Assembly (NCBI GenBank): GCA_032622095.1
Contig: CP136068.1
Coordinates: 8,965,314 to 9,029,313 of the forward strand
Length of the DNA: 64,000 nucleotides
Direction: 5' to 3'
Origin: Siphonodentalium dalli
Lineage: Eukaryota; Mollusca; Scaphopoda; Gadilida; Siphonodentaliidae
Made by a program: the position numbers and the translations under genes. The notes below the pieces were generated by a model that searched no databases, had not been told where the DNA came from, and saw only the letters and a list, made by a program, of their open reading frames with translations. Shown piece after piece: positions 1-10,655 of the stretch; position 1 is the first letter of the stretch; the number at the start of each line of letters is the position of its first letter.

Positions 1-1890
1 CCTGCAAGTCATCCAAGCTAATTATTGGTGTCTCTTTTATTTACCTGGGGTAAACTCCACCTATTCCATGAGACACCTGGGAAAGTTCCCCCTACATATA
101 TTCTACGCTGATGATAAACGCTCTTTATTGATAATTATTAGTGCCACTTTAACATCATCTGAGAAACACAGCACCTATCCCGCGGCAATCCCTGTGTGAC
201 GTTACAATACCCCTGTGTATTAATTTCCCTACATATATTGATTATCTTCTACGCTGATACTGCTTCTAAGCTAAGCTATTTATTAACCCTGACCTAATTG
301 GAGATTCCTGAAATTTTGCAAAAACCCTGTGCAATGCTTTCTCTTATATATACTAGTATAAAAGAGAATGCATTATTGGCCAAGTCCTTCCCAGGAAAAG
401 GGAGCGATTGCATGTATTTGTAAAAAATGTTTAGCTCCCATGGTTCAACAACTGCAATGGCTTGGTCGCCAATAGCCGGACAGACAAATGAACAAAATTG
501 AGCTTTAATACTGATTGATATGGCCCATTAGGGGAAAGTAGAAAGGTTAGTGGGTAGTCCCAGTAAATTTCAAATCCCAGGTCACACATGTCAGTATGCC
601 TCTGGGGTGTATATCCATTGTATACAGACTGGTAACTATGCAGCTTTTAGACATCAAATTGTTCAGTTGTTTTTATTATTTCTGAGCCAGTTGACAAAAT
701 TTGATGAAATTCAAACTGAATATTCTCGATTTGTTCAATATTATTGAAACTATACTAAAGAAATTGTGTTAAAACTGGAATATATACTAGTGTGTAAACG
801 TGGCCTCTGTTGGAAGGTTGTCCAATTTGAAATTTCCAAATTTCCAACCAGACCTCCCCCACGTTAATATGTCAGACCAACATACCGGTATCTCCCATAT
901 TGCACAGGCCTCTACATGAGACAACCCTCGTTTTGGAACTTTCCAAATGGTACCTCACTTTCCCCATCTGTTTGAAATTTACAACCTGACACAGTGACCT
1001 CCCCCCCCCCCCCCCCGGACAAATGTTGGATAATCTTCACCCAGTGTTGACTTAATTACTTTATATTTTGAAGCAGGCATGAAATTTCAAATTGTGTATT
1101 TTTGTTTACCAAAGCAGGCCGGGAAGGGGGAGTGAGGTCACCATCCCAATTTTTAAATCAATGGCTATCATGTTTAAATTAAATTGATTAACTAAAATTA
1201 CTGTCACCAAAACCTAATTGAATGTGTACTTCCGGCATTTCTTTTATGACACACATTCAAGATTGACAGTCACATAAAACTTGTATATATGTAGGGGAAA
1301 TAAAGCAGTGATTAGAACTCCACTTTCGTTTTCACAAACGGTCAAGATAAAACGTCATTGTAGGACATTTTCGAAAAATATGATATTGTGTTTGGTATTG
1401 TTGTGAATATTTATTGGTATAAATACACTAATTTGGATAACTAAATTGGCTTTTGGAGATATTCTGTTGTTGTTGTGATTGAATGCTATCGAATCTGATT
1501 GTGTAACTTTAAAATAGTTGAGGTTAACATTTCCATGGTGGCCATGATTAACAGTGCCTCGTCACTGCTGGAGATCAGTTCTTTAATTGTAGTGTTATAA
1601 TTGTATGCCATCACGTGGTAATAGTTGATTGTCAGATAGCATACAATTATCCCGTACAATGCACATATATAGTTGGAACCAAAAATATACATTCTGTTAT
1701 GCTTTATCCCACCGATTCACCTGACCATGCACATTGAAAGCTAAATTTCCTTTCAGGAAAAACTATTGCGGTCGGGAAAAAATGTAGGCCAGTCGGAAGA
1801 TGGATCATTTAAATTTTTGTTTGGCCTTATTATATAAATGTACATGCCATACATGTAATTGTACCCTGCTGGACAAAACAAGTGTCCACT
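1..1890. other. No gene seen; AT-rich with old repeat debris
   Basis: No convincing exon. About 300-380 contains a worn relic of the CTCTTATATAT...AGAGAATGCATT hairpin repeat that is well preserved near 42, 45 and 59 kb. About 820-1016 has TTGGAAATTTCC-type motifs and a 16-base C run (1001-1016), shared with the hAT-like element at 2161-3049. Confidence 0.5.
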
Positions 1891-1894
1891 TGAT

Positions 1895-2152
1895 TGCGGT
1901 GCGGTTAGCATTGCAACCGAGCCGAAATGAAACTACACCGCAGCTCCACCAGCTATCTACAGTTGAGTCGCGGTGTACTTGCTGTTCGGCCATGGTGTAG
2001 TTTCTGCGGTGTGCGTTCATTAAACTGAAAAAAGACGATATAAATCACGGTGTACATGGAGTTTGGTCGCGGTGTAGTTGTCGTTCGCCCGTGGTGTACT
2101 TTCCGTTCAGCAGCATTGTACTTGCCGTTTGGTCATGATGTACAGTGTACAC
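1895..2152. repeat. GGTGTAC minisatellite, continued after the hAT insertion
   Basis: Irregular units of roughly 30-40 bp built on CGGTGTACTTGCCGTTCGG. The same motif resumes at 3051-3115, directly after the element at 2161-3049. The array was therefore present before that element inserted. Confidence 0.6.
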
Positions 2153-2160
2153 AGTGTACT

Positions 2161-3049
2161 CATGGATGTGGCTAGAGGGTCTCCGTTGGGGGGGGGGGGT
2201 GTACACCTTGGAAAATTCCAATTGTTGTTCTATATGCCCGGTATAAGAAAATACAGATACTTTAACCTGATAATTGCATAAATCCTAACATCTAGTAGCT
2301 TACTCCAGACAAATGCACACGGCTACGGGTAAGAGACCACGACATTGTGTCCGTCCATGTTTGTTCAGCCCGGTGTGAGAAAATTTGGAAAACTATACAA
2401 GAAAATCGCAAATCCTAGCATCTAGACTGGCCTCAACTGAAGCTTCCCTAGTGTTGGAAATTTCAAACCTCATACTTCCTCTTAGGTTGGAAAATTCTCC
2501 AACTGATGACCATTACAGTCCACACGTTTGACCGAATCTACTAAACTATTTATCTACTAAACTAATTAGCAGTTTTGTATTGGTCACGGGGGAGGACAGT
2601 GACACACCGGGCCGACCATGGTTCGGCCCGGTGTTCGAAAATTTTGAAATCTGAACAAGAAAATCGCAAAATCGTAGCATCTAGACTAGCCTCAAGTCTT
2701 CTTAGAATTGGAAATTTCAAACTGACACCCCCCCCACTTAGGTTGGAAAATTTCCAAATGATGACAATTCCAATGACAATGTTGACCAAATGTATTACAA
2801 TATTGTTTTCTTAAATTTAGTAGCAGTTTTGACTAGCCACAGGGGAGGACCAGGACACAAGCTTTCCAAGTGTTGGAAATTTCCAACCTGTCACCCCCCT
2901 AAGGTTGGAAAATTTCCAACTGATGACCATTCCAACTAATGTTTTGGCAGGTATGAAATTTCCAACTGTTGAAAATTTTGACCAAAGTTGGGGGTGAGAC
3001 ACCAACCCCCCCCCCCCCCCCCCCCCCCCCCCCTCTAGCCACATCCCTG
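2161..3049. mobile_element. Non-autonomous hAT-like element, 889 bp
   Basis: Ends are CATGGATGTGGCTAGAGGG on the left and the inverse of CAGGGATGTGGCTAGAGGG on the right. It is flanked by an exact 8-bp duplication AGTGTACT (2153-2160 and 3050-3057), the size expected for the hAT superfamily. The interior has no transposase frame. It holds two to three diverged copies of a roughly 250-bp unit (starting near 2330, 2580 and 2820) with TTGGAAATTTCCAAC motifs, and a 28-base C run at 3006-3033 just inside the right end. Related TTGGAA/poly-C sequence lies at 820-1016 and 35.7-36.8 kb. Confidence 0.8.
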
Positions 3050-3057
3050 AGTGTACT

Positions 3058-4811
3058 TACTGTTCGGTCGCGGTGCTCAACTGCAATTGCAAACCCTGAT
3101 ACCACGGCCGAACGGCAAATACACTGCAGTGCAAATGTACGCTTGTTTTGTCCAACGGGGTATATCGTGCATGGCGTCATCAAACTATCTTCAACATCGA
3201 TTAAGAACTGTTTCTGTACTCAACATATTAACAGTATTTTATAGATGGGAACGGAAAACAAATTTAACATTAACATCTGACATAAAACTTTATAACTTTG
3301 TAACTGTGTTCAACGCACCGAGCAAATAGATACTTCTTCAAGAACCATAGAGGCATAGACCTCAAGTGCATACACGCAGTAACTACTGATAATAGATAAT
3401 ATAATCTGATACGAAAATACCAATAAATTTGGTATGAATTGACGTTCAGGTACAATCTGTAGTTGGATGAATGCGCGAATTTGAAACTAATAAAGCGAAA
3501 AATATTAACTATGGTACTAATACTACTGTAGTAATATTGTGGGAATTTAAATACGAGTAAGGTATTATTAGGATGAAACTACATGTACAATAGTGGAATC
3601 CAAGACATAACTTTAGTTTCCAATACAGTATTACCCTTCAGCCTTGTCGCGTTTAACTGGCATAGTTTGGGATTAGATGCAACCGCGCCCAATGTTTATT
3701 TTTTCAAAATGAGAGATAACTCTAAGATGCAAGTTATTTCGTTAAATACCGGTATTACGGTACTTTTACAAAATAGCCGTCATGTCAAAAGATTTACACC
3801 ACAAAGACACAAACTTTGCAAAACGTATTACAAATTCTAAACTCAGGGTCAGTTATGCTTGGGGAGTCGGATGGCTCTGTACAAAAAACCAGCCTGTCGT
3901 ATTTAATCAAAAAATTCAACTGTCGTATTTAATCCTAGATGTTGCCTTTTAGCTTGAAGTGCATCACTAGCCAGTTGAAGATGAAGTGAAATTAAGCCAT
4001 TGCAATTTAAGCAAATGTTGTCAATAAATTTACCAAAGAATGTTTTGTTCAAGTTTCAAAACAAACTGTCAGTGTCAACACAAGACGGTGGTCAGGTCTG
4101 GGTGAACCTGAAATGTAGCGTTCTGGAGATAGCTCGTTTTGCACGGACTATCAAATCACGGTTCAGTTGATTTCCGGCCTACCAGAGTCACATTTTAACT
4201 TGGCCTGTGGCAATGGTAGGTTTGGAAATTTCCTGAACACGCAAAACTTTGCCCAAACTATGAGTCAAAGATAACTTTTGGGACTAAAACACTAGTAAAT
4301 TTAGATAATATAAAACTTTTGTGAGCGAAACCTTGCACTTTTGGGAGTCAGCAAGCGGAAGTCTTTCAGTTTTACAAGATATTCTTTCCAGAAACTTGCA
4401 CAAAAATCATTTTTACGCCCATCATGGAAAGGCCCGTGTGCAAAACATACCGGATTATCGCAGAATCACGCGCATTCACGTGCTGGGGTGCATCTCGTTG
4501 CTCATTCTGCGATGTATGGAAAGCTGTAACGACAAAAAATATTTAATTTACTGAAAACAGTGGTAGTGTAAACATATCAATATGCGTCCCTTTTCTTGTC
4601 TACGAGGCATTTAAGAGAACGAATTGTATAGTAAAAGATACAATCAATGTGTTTTGGGGTAAAAGAGGTTGGAGTGAGAATTTAAATGATGTTTTCTTAC
4701 ATGTAGAAACGTGTGTAAACTATGATGATGTTCAATGTTGATACTTAATATTTCACCATTTCAGAGTCGCTTACTAGATGTACACCCGAAATTTAAGCCG
4801 GCAAAAACCAC
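3058..4811. other. No gene seen upstream of the MADS-like exon
   Basis: Apart from the minisatellite tail to about 3115 this is unique-looking AT-rich sequence. Short open frames (for example 3583-3840 and 4321-4554) have no recognisable motif. It may hold the promoter and 5' leader of the + strand gene starting at 4812, but I see no decisive core-promoter motif. Confidence 0.4.
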
Positions 4812-4931
4812 ATGGGGCAGTCTTCTAGGGCCGTCGAACACCACAGGGGGAAAATACCAGTTAAATTTGCGGCCAAGAATGAAAAACGAAATAACCAGCT
4901 CAGTGGGAGGAAAGATACCATATTTATTAAA
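4812..4931 (+). CDS. MADS-box-like/PHD-like gene, exon 1
   Basis: Forty codons from ATG 4812 to a strong donor (AAA|GTAAGT at 4932). An in-frame TAA lies seven codons upstream, so this ATG is the natural start if no upstream exon exists. Residues 12-40 read like the N-terminal half of a MADS domain: an RGKIPVKF strand, a basic stretch (KNEKRN), then LSGRKDTIFIK. This aligns without gaps from the Phe onward with the SRF/MEF2 FSKRK..I.KKA segment. MADS proteins bind DNA as dimers in the nucleus through this basic N-terminal arm and helix. The match is by eye. A different frame of the same stretch is also open from an acceptor at 4764, but it leaves phase 2 and does not fit the next exon. Confidence 0.6.
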
Positions 4932-5186
4932 GTAAGTATGATTAAACTCTCAAATATTTTTAAAGTTTTCTGGACTTTACAAAACATATATGTGAAATTG
5001 CGGACTCCAGCATGTGTTTACTTGACCACTATAAACACATGGAACATAATAAATATGTACTATATAAGATTGATAGACAGAACTGATCGTATTTCTCATG
5101 TATTATTACGAATGTACTTGTTCAATGACACTTAAAACTCACCTCTGCCCAGGACACATCTGGCGCATATGCTCATCTACCCTAAA

Positions 5187-5618
5187 TCACTGCTCCTTCA
5201 CCATCTCCTGCAACTCTTTAACCAAGAGCACCAAGTCTTTTTTTAATGCCCGTTTCACTCCCTGATCCCATCTGACTTGCATCCCATCGCTTTCCTCGAC
5301 ATACCCACTCATTCGCATCTTTTTCATGATTGTTGTCGCCATCTTGACCAATTCCGGTTTCTTCTTGTTGCTAATATCTTTTGCAGCCTCTTCTTCCTCT
5401 TGAGTGGTGGTCAGAGTCCCATTGCTGTCTGGCATGCCGAATTTGGCTTTCTCGGTGGAGTTTGAATAGTAGGAAGACATGGAGTCGGAGCAAAAGTTGT
5501 TGAAATGCTCCAACTGGCTACTCAGTTCCAAACCGCCCATACTTGTATGAGGTAGTCTGGATTGTGGATCGCTGAGTAGGTATCCAGTCTTCAACAGTTC
5601 CTGTCTCCATCGAAGAAC
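5187..5618 (-). CDS. Last exon of the DUF6589-like gene
   Basis: Opens after acceptor CACATTAG (5619-5626) in phase 0 and runs 143 codons to TGA. It begins VLRWRQELLKTGYLLSDP and ends in an acidic then Lys-rich tail (QEEEEAAKDISNKKK; ...LLVKELQEMVKEQ) that looks helical. The donor ending exon 10047-8499 (GAAGAG|GTGAAT) is also phase 0. The joint RSVDVVEE|VLRWRQELL resembles the C-terminal segment I remember in multi-copy uncharacterised invertebrate proteins. This implies a 2.9-kb last intron that contains exons of the + strand gene. The frame is intact here, unlike upstream. It could instead be the end of a separate gene. Confidence 0.55.
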   Translation of the reverse strand, partial: VLRWRQELLKTGYLLSDPQSRLPHTSMGGLELSSQLEHFNNFCSDSMSSYYSNSTEKAKFGMPDSNGTLTTTQEEEEAAKDISNKKKPELVKMATTIMKKMRMSGYVEESDGMQVRWDQGVKRALKKDLVLLVKELQEMVKEQ

Positions 5619-6174
5619 CTAATGTGCGAAATACATACCTAATTGTAAATTTCTTGGAAATGTATGTTAATGTGGTTTGTTATTTTTGATATTCTAAGTG
5701 GTTGTTATTTCAAGTGAGTCTTAGTATGGTCATGAACACATACTCACACTTATGGATTTGACATTGATAATCGACTACAGTTTCACATGCCCTGTCGTTG
5801 CTAGGGCAGGTATGCTTTACCATATTGGTTGATTATTATTATAACTTGCTAAAGAGAATAAGGAAAAGATAATATTCTTCGTCATGGCAAGGGAGAATTA
5901 CAAAATAGATATCCAATGACTGGCATACAAATTAATCGTTCCAATGTTCTGAAGGGGAGAGTGAAATGCTAGACTACTTGATATAATATTATGGCATTAA
6001 TAATACCACCAAAACATCATGTTATATGTGTAGTTAAGTGAAATCATAATGTTATATATACATAACAAACATCTAGCCTCTAGGGTTATCATGGAATTAC
6101 CAATAGGCACCAGTTCGAGAATAACTATTTGTGACAAACATAGATACCTCTCGAGCAATGGGCCTCTGACGAAC

Positions 6175-6326
6175 TTAATGCTGGCTTTCAGTTCTGATGG
6201 TTGGCAAATCTTCACTGTCGGCATCATCATCCATTTCAACCTCAATGACACCGTCATTCTCAGATGGTAAATCGAAAATTTCGAAGGAGTTCCTGCCACA
6301 TATCCCCCCTTGAAAGTCTTCGTTGC
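6175..6326 (-). CDS. Orphan candidate exon, acidic tail
   Basis: After acceptor TTGGTACAG there are 49 codons to TAA in a frame entered in phase 1: NEDFQGGICGRNSFEIFDLP, then a run rich in Asp/Glu (EVEMDDDADSED). Composition strongly favours this frame over the overlapping longer open frame. It lies between the last two exons of the - strand gene but cannot be an internal exon because it ends in a stop. It may be an alternative last exon or a relic. Function unknown. Confidence 0.35.
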
Positions 6327-6541
6327 CTGTACCAAAATTATAAGTATTTTATTAGTGTCAAACGATATTTTGTTAAAGTGAACATAAGAGTGAGCATTAT
6401 GTGACATGGACATGCTTATTATTTTATAGAGTAGACACGTTTCCACAAAAGTATGGCACACATTCAAAATGTTTGATCTGAGTTAACCCTTATGTGTTTT
6501 CATTGTAATACTGCAATATAATTATGGCTTTGTTCGTGTAG

Positions 6542-6649
6542 GCCTTCGAGCTTGTTGTCATGACTGGCAGCGAAGTTTTTCTCTCATTGCGGGTGCCGTC
6601 TGGCAGAAGTTTCCATTGGGGCACCATTGAATGGGCGGAGGTTTTCAAG
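6542..6649 (+). CDS. MADS-box-like/PHD-like gene, exon 2
   Basis: Acceptor TTCGTGTAG, 36 codons, donor AAG|GTTAGT, phase 0 on both sides. It encodes AFELVVMTGSEVFLSLRVPS, then GRSFHWGTIEWAEVFK. Joined after IFIK of exon 1 it completes a MADS-like core: KAFEL..MTGSEV.L.L...SG corresponds to KAYEL..LTGTQVLLLV..ETG of SRF, the dimerisation helix and strand. Several invariant-type positions are kept (K-A, E-L, T-G, V, L, G). The first intron is 1610 bp and contains the last exon of the - strand gene. Confidence 0.65.
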
Positions 6650-6777
6650 GTTAGTATAATCCACAATTGTATTACTAGAACTGTGGTGATATGCATGCTT
6701 ATATTGGTAATTAACCACAATTTAATTCTCAAAAGTGTTGGCAATCCGAGTAAAACTGAACTCTTTGTATATTACAG

Positions 6778-6852
6778 GAATGCACACCAAAAGGCAGTAG
6801 TTGCTTCACACATGCACGGATAGATATGGACAAATTAAAGAGGCATGAGCAG
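6778..6852 (+). CDS. MADS-box-like/PHD-like gene, exon 3
   Basis: Acceptor GTATATTACAG, 25 codons (ECTPKGSSCFTHARIDMDKL, then KRHEQ), donor CAG|GTACAG, phase 0 both sides. No domain assigned. It follows the MADS-like core where SRF-type proteins carry an extension involved in dimer and cofactor contacts. The short 128-bp intron before it and the matching phase support the model. Confidence 0.6.
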
Positions 6853-7054
6853 GTACAGTTATTAATGTATCTATTTTCACCGTATATTTCTTCACACGGA
6901 TTGTAACCATTGACCAGTGTGTTTATTAGGCAAGCAAATGATAGGAATTCCGCTGGTATTTGTTCATATAATATGTAGAAAATGATGGTGTATCAAGAAT
7001 TGTAGTCAATGGAAAAAACTAGTGCGCAAAAATTAATTATCCACATGTTTACAG

Positions 7055-7156
7055 GTTCTTAATTCAACAATAACAGATGCATCATCACCGACCACTGATC
7101 CCGTCACACCAGAGCCATATGCTCCAGGTACGACAGGGCCATCAACGTCAGCGTCT
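7055..7156 (+). CDS. MADS-box-like/PHD-like gene, exon 4 (linker)
   Basis: Acceptor CATGTTTACAG, 34 codons, donor TCT|GTAAGT, phase 0 both sides. It encodes a Ser/Thr/Pro-rich, probably disordered linker (TDASSPTTDPVTPEPYAPG followed by TTGPSTSAS) between the MADS-like and PHD-like parts. Confidence 0.6.
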
Positions 7157-7403
7157 GTAAGTTTGAACCATAGTCTTATTACAAACATTCATACTAACTA
7201 ATATTTAGGTAGCTGTCACTCAACCGATAACATATATTTCATTTCATTTGCTGTAAAGGGAAGACGAGTTCGGATGTACTCCATAAACACAAACGCTCCA
7301 CCGTCCTCACCCACTGAGCAAATTAATAATATTTTAAATTATGAATTCCCTCATGTTTTTTATTTATTAATGTGTAATGATTTGAACATTACTGTAATTG
7401 CAG

Positions 7404-7907
7404 ATTGATCCCACCATTAAACACTTCGCAGAGAAGACACAAACTGAGGCCGATGAACATGAGCTAAGCGGTTACCATGACTGCATGATGTGTGGGGTAA
7501 CCCGCGACACACCCGCGGACAAAAACATTGGTGGAGTGTGGCTAGAGTGCCGTGGTATGAAGGGGTGCAATACGTGGGTGCACTCTGGCTGCGTGGGAAT
7601 CTTCGGTGACCATAAAGTCATCAGGAATAAAATAAATTGGGCGTGCAGATACCATCGGCATCTCTTGTATGATGCAAAAAAAATAAATGTTCCTAGTAGT
7701 TCATCTTTACTCTTTTTGCAAATGATGTTTTCCAATAGCAATGGATTTGGTGGTGTAGACTTCGTTGGTGATCCTGATCATTCTGTTGTGTTGATGATGA
7801 TGTTGTTGTTGTTGTTGTTGTTGCTAGTATTATTATTGTTATTATTATTGTTAGTGTTATTATTGCTGTTGATGATGATATTTCCACTTCACACATACGC
7901 AATGTGA
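7404..7907 (+). CDS. MADS-box-like/PHD-like gene, last exon (PHD-like finger)
   Basis: Acceptor GTAATTGCAG at 7394-7403, entered in phase 0 (IDPTIKHFAEKTQTEAD...). A zinc-finger pattern follows: CMMC, WLEC, KGC, then H-S-G-C in NTWVHSGC, and WACRYH. This fits the PHD order Cys4-His-Cys-Cys-(Cys/His) with C-x5-C and C-x4-H-x2-C spacings and a final His instead of Cys. PHD fingers usually read histone tails in the nucleus. After about residue 100 the frame runs into a TTG/TTA microsatellite (7800-7875) giving poly-Leu before TGA at 7905. True translation may stop or splice earlier. Summed exons give about 302 aa. Confidence 0.6.
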   Translation: MDPTIKHFAEKTQTEADEHELSGYHDCMMCGVTRDTPADKNIGGVWLECRGMKGCNTWVHSGCVGIFGDHKVIRNKINWACRYHRHLLYDAKKINVPSSSSLLFLQMMFSNSNGFGGVDFVGDPDHSVVLMMMLLLLLLLLVLLLLLLLLVLLLLLMMIFPLHTYAM

Positions 7908-8498
7908 GGAAGCGCACGTTTTAGTTCCTATGCGGATATTCCGTCCACAGTCGTGTGTCTCAGCGTTCTTTTGGAAAAAAACGTGGTTGGTTCAATATTA
8001 CTATTATTATGTAGAATTGTGAATGTCGTAATCAAATTTGATCGGAACACACAATCAATAGCACGATTATTATTGCCAATTGAGTTTCTGAACTTATGCG
8101 GTATATCTTTCACAATACACGCCGACCTCAGTTGAACTTCCTGAATTTCATCGTATTTATTATGGCAGCGTTAAAGCCCGTCTATACTGTCATGGCGTTT
8201 GCAGCGCGCTATGCCACGCATTTACTACGGCTCACGGTTTCTTTGATATTCGCGTATTGGTGGTTAAATAATAGCATTGTACAAATTCAGTCGAAAACTG
8301 ACCTAGAAATAATACTGATGTGCGTTCAAGACCCGCAGATGGCAGAGTTTACCGGGAGAAAACAGTGATCTCTAGATAGTATTACGAGCAGTGGGTGATT
8401 GTGGTGCAAACCTCGTGATTGTACCAAGAAGCACATATTAGTGGCATACGTTGTGAAGTTAGTAGATGAGCGACGTTTTGTATGATTATTATATTCAC
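7908..8498. other. Between the convergent ends; no separate gene
   Basis: Part of the proposed last intron of the - strand gene. An open - frame (8382-8498) continues past the donor at 8498 but has no family resemblance. Near 8160-8260 the sequence is richer in GC words (GCGTTTGCAGCGCGC) and may be an old MITE end. No TIR partner was found. Confidence 0.35.
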
Positions 8499-10047
8499 CT
8501 CTTCCACCACATCAACGCTCCTCGATGCTCTCACCCATCTACGTTCGTCGGGCACACCGGTGGCAAACACATTTTAATCCGTCGATTTCTGCTTTCAAAG
8601 ATGAAGTCACCACCTTCGCCTTGGCTGGGATGTCCAGAGACACTCGTCGATTGGGTTTTGATCAGAAACGTGGAGACATCTGTTGGCGCTTGTGCGATGG
8701 TCATTCGTTCCCGCAGCAGAAGTTCCTGATAGTGTGGATGGAATGTGCCATAGAAGAGAGGTGATAGTTTAAGTTTTGTGAGGTTGATCAGATCAGAATT
8801 ATTTCGACGGACGGCAGAACGGAACAGATGGAGCGTATAGATATATTCAAAGACGATTTCGTTCATAAAGGCATAGTTAGGGTTTCTTACTGTGTTGACC
8901 CATTGGTTGTAGTTCTCTAGTGTTGGTGGTATGCAGCGTGTTAGACAAAAACGGCAGAAAGGAAGAAGGAGTTCGTCAGCTGCACCATGAAAAAAGATCT
9001 GCAGTATCTGCCAAGACTTGTGATGATTGGAAGCAGCTCGGCAAGTTGCTAACGCCTTTGGTGAGTTAAAGCCGAGCATCTTCGCCAGGTTCAACAGAAT
9101 AACATCCCATAGCAGTCGGAACAACAGGCGTACTGTGTTAATTTCCAAGTGGCCGAGCCCCGCTACTGGGATGATGTTGCTGAAGCAACGATGATGAGTG
9201 ATGTCTTTGGCAATGGAGGTGTCGTGAGAAGATTTCAGGTGCTTGTTGGACGTCTCTTCTCCGTTAATGAGTTCCTGACATATTGGACATTTATAAATAG
9301 TGTCGATCAACTTACAGATGGCGAGAAATGGAACACCATCACCACCAACAATTGTCCACGATCGATGTGTTAACAGGCGGAGTTGGATTTCTTGTAGTAC
9401 ATCCATGATCAACTGGTGGGATGACGGATTTAGCATTATCGGATCTCCTAGGATTACCTGAGGTGGTGGCTGGTGAAACTCTGGTACTTCGGCATAAGGG
9501 TCGGTGGGTTGATTGGAGTGCGGCAAGTCTGCGGCTGATGGGTCACTGATGATCGATTCATCGATGCTGTCTGTATATAAACCGTTGTTGCGTTGTTGGT
9601 CACGGTGTACAGCAGCAATGCGCTCAGATAGAAACTTGTTTCGGAAAGATGAAATAATGGATCGGCAGGTAGCGTTGACAGATGGAAGTTTGCGAATGGA
9701 GTTAAAGTTTTTAAAATTTAGCCAATGTGCTGGAGAGAGGTCGAGATTGAATTGCATGTTGAGTTAACAATTCGGGATGAAGTGGACGAGAGTTGTGGTG
9801 ACGCTGACTTCTGCCTTCGAATCAGCTGAAACCTTCCAGCGCTTTCCAACGACCTGGTTGTTGTCCACAAATGTTATAACAGATCCTTCTTGTGGTGGTG
9901 GTGGTAGTGGTTTGGCTGATAAAATGTTAAACCATTTCAAGATCGACTTGTACGCTGCTGATGGTCTGACTGATGCGCTGATGTTGATGACTGTTTTGCT
10001 TGCAATGACGAAATATGTTATGATTGTGATGATGAAAGATATAGGAC
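8499..10047 (-). pseudogene. DUF6589-like gene, main exon with stop and frameshift
   Basis: Acceptor TGCTCTTTTTCAG (10048-10060), phase-1 entry; donor GAAGAG|GTGAAT at 8498. In order it holds VITFVDNNQVVGKRW, a Cys2-His2-like knuckle (CPIC...HLKSSHD), and near the end QGEGGDFIFESRNRRIK followed by LPP-GVPDERRW. The D-x3-E-x2-NR-x2-K spacing matches the D..E..NR..K signature I recall for DUF6589 proteins of fungi and animals, a transposon-like uncharacterised family. Two lesions: an in-frame TAA at 9766-9764 between two clearly coding stretches, consistent with a C-to-T change in a CAA codon, and a one-base loss near 8556-8562 that splits LPP from GVP. Without the lost base the exon length would be exactly in phase. 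Function unknown. Confidence 0.65.
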
Positions 10048-10403
10048 CTGAAAAAGAGCATATAGACAAATCTTGTATGAATATAACGCTGGTTAGCTTC
10101 CACAATTACACATGTAGAAATTACATTCTCCTCTATGTATTGTACTGCGAGTGAAGATAATAATGTTCAGTTAGTTCGTCCGTCTGTCTATTCAATCCGC
10201 CTGTCCATGGACACAATTTTGTCTGGACATTTTATCAGCATTTTGTTTTTAAACTTTCATGCAATTGGTTACATTATGGTAATGGCTACTTCATTAGAAT
10301 AACATGTTGAATACGGGGTTATACATTAATCCCATCTGTAGCCGGCCCACCACTAGTGTATCAAGCAATGCGTTTTATCGATGATTATTTGCATTCAACT
10401 TAC

Positions 10404-10655
10404 CTATAAAATTGAGGGATCTTGTGTGCAAGATCTGCTCATACGCCAGCGCCAGAGATATGAGTGTTTTCGGTGGAGTTTCCCGACTGTTGATGCTGAC
10501 CGCCGTTACTGCTGCCAAAAAGGCTATGATGGCTTGGTTTGCTGCTGCAAGGAAGTGCTTCGGTTCGGTCATCAACTTAATATCATCTGCTCGGTGACGC
10601 AGATTTTTACTATCTTCAAACACAGAACCAGACAGGCGTTCGCCAAGAGCTGCTG
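10404..10655 (-). CDS. DUF6589-like gene, internal exon
   Basis: Acceptor near GATATAG (10656-10662, weak pyrimidine tract), 252 bp, donor ATAG|GTAAGT at 10403. It enters and leaves in phase 1. The encoded stretch, about AALGERLSGSVFEDSKNLRH through SLALAYEQILHTRSLNFIG, joins to PISFIITIITYF of the next exon through a 356-bp intron. The phrase SLALAYE..LHTR.L.FIGP is one I associate with the same invertebrate family. No lesion seen here. Confidence 0.6.

Noticed and set aside
2899-3329. Pro-rich and Gly-rich frames around the C run
   Set aside because: Produced by the 28-base C run and overlapping on both strands inside a transposon.
4735-4935. Alternative open frame over MADS-like exon 1
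   Set aside because: It leaves phase 2 at the donor and cannot join the phase-0 exons; its translation has no family resemblance.
5997-6467. 156-codon - strand frame
   Set aside because: The overlapping acidic frame entered from the TTGGTACAG acceptor has far better coding composition. The longer frame has no motif.
7472-7917. - strand frames opposite the PHD-like exon
   Set aside because: Shadow frames; the + strand has splice sites and a zinc-finger pattern.
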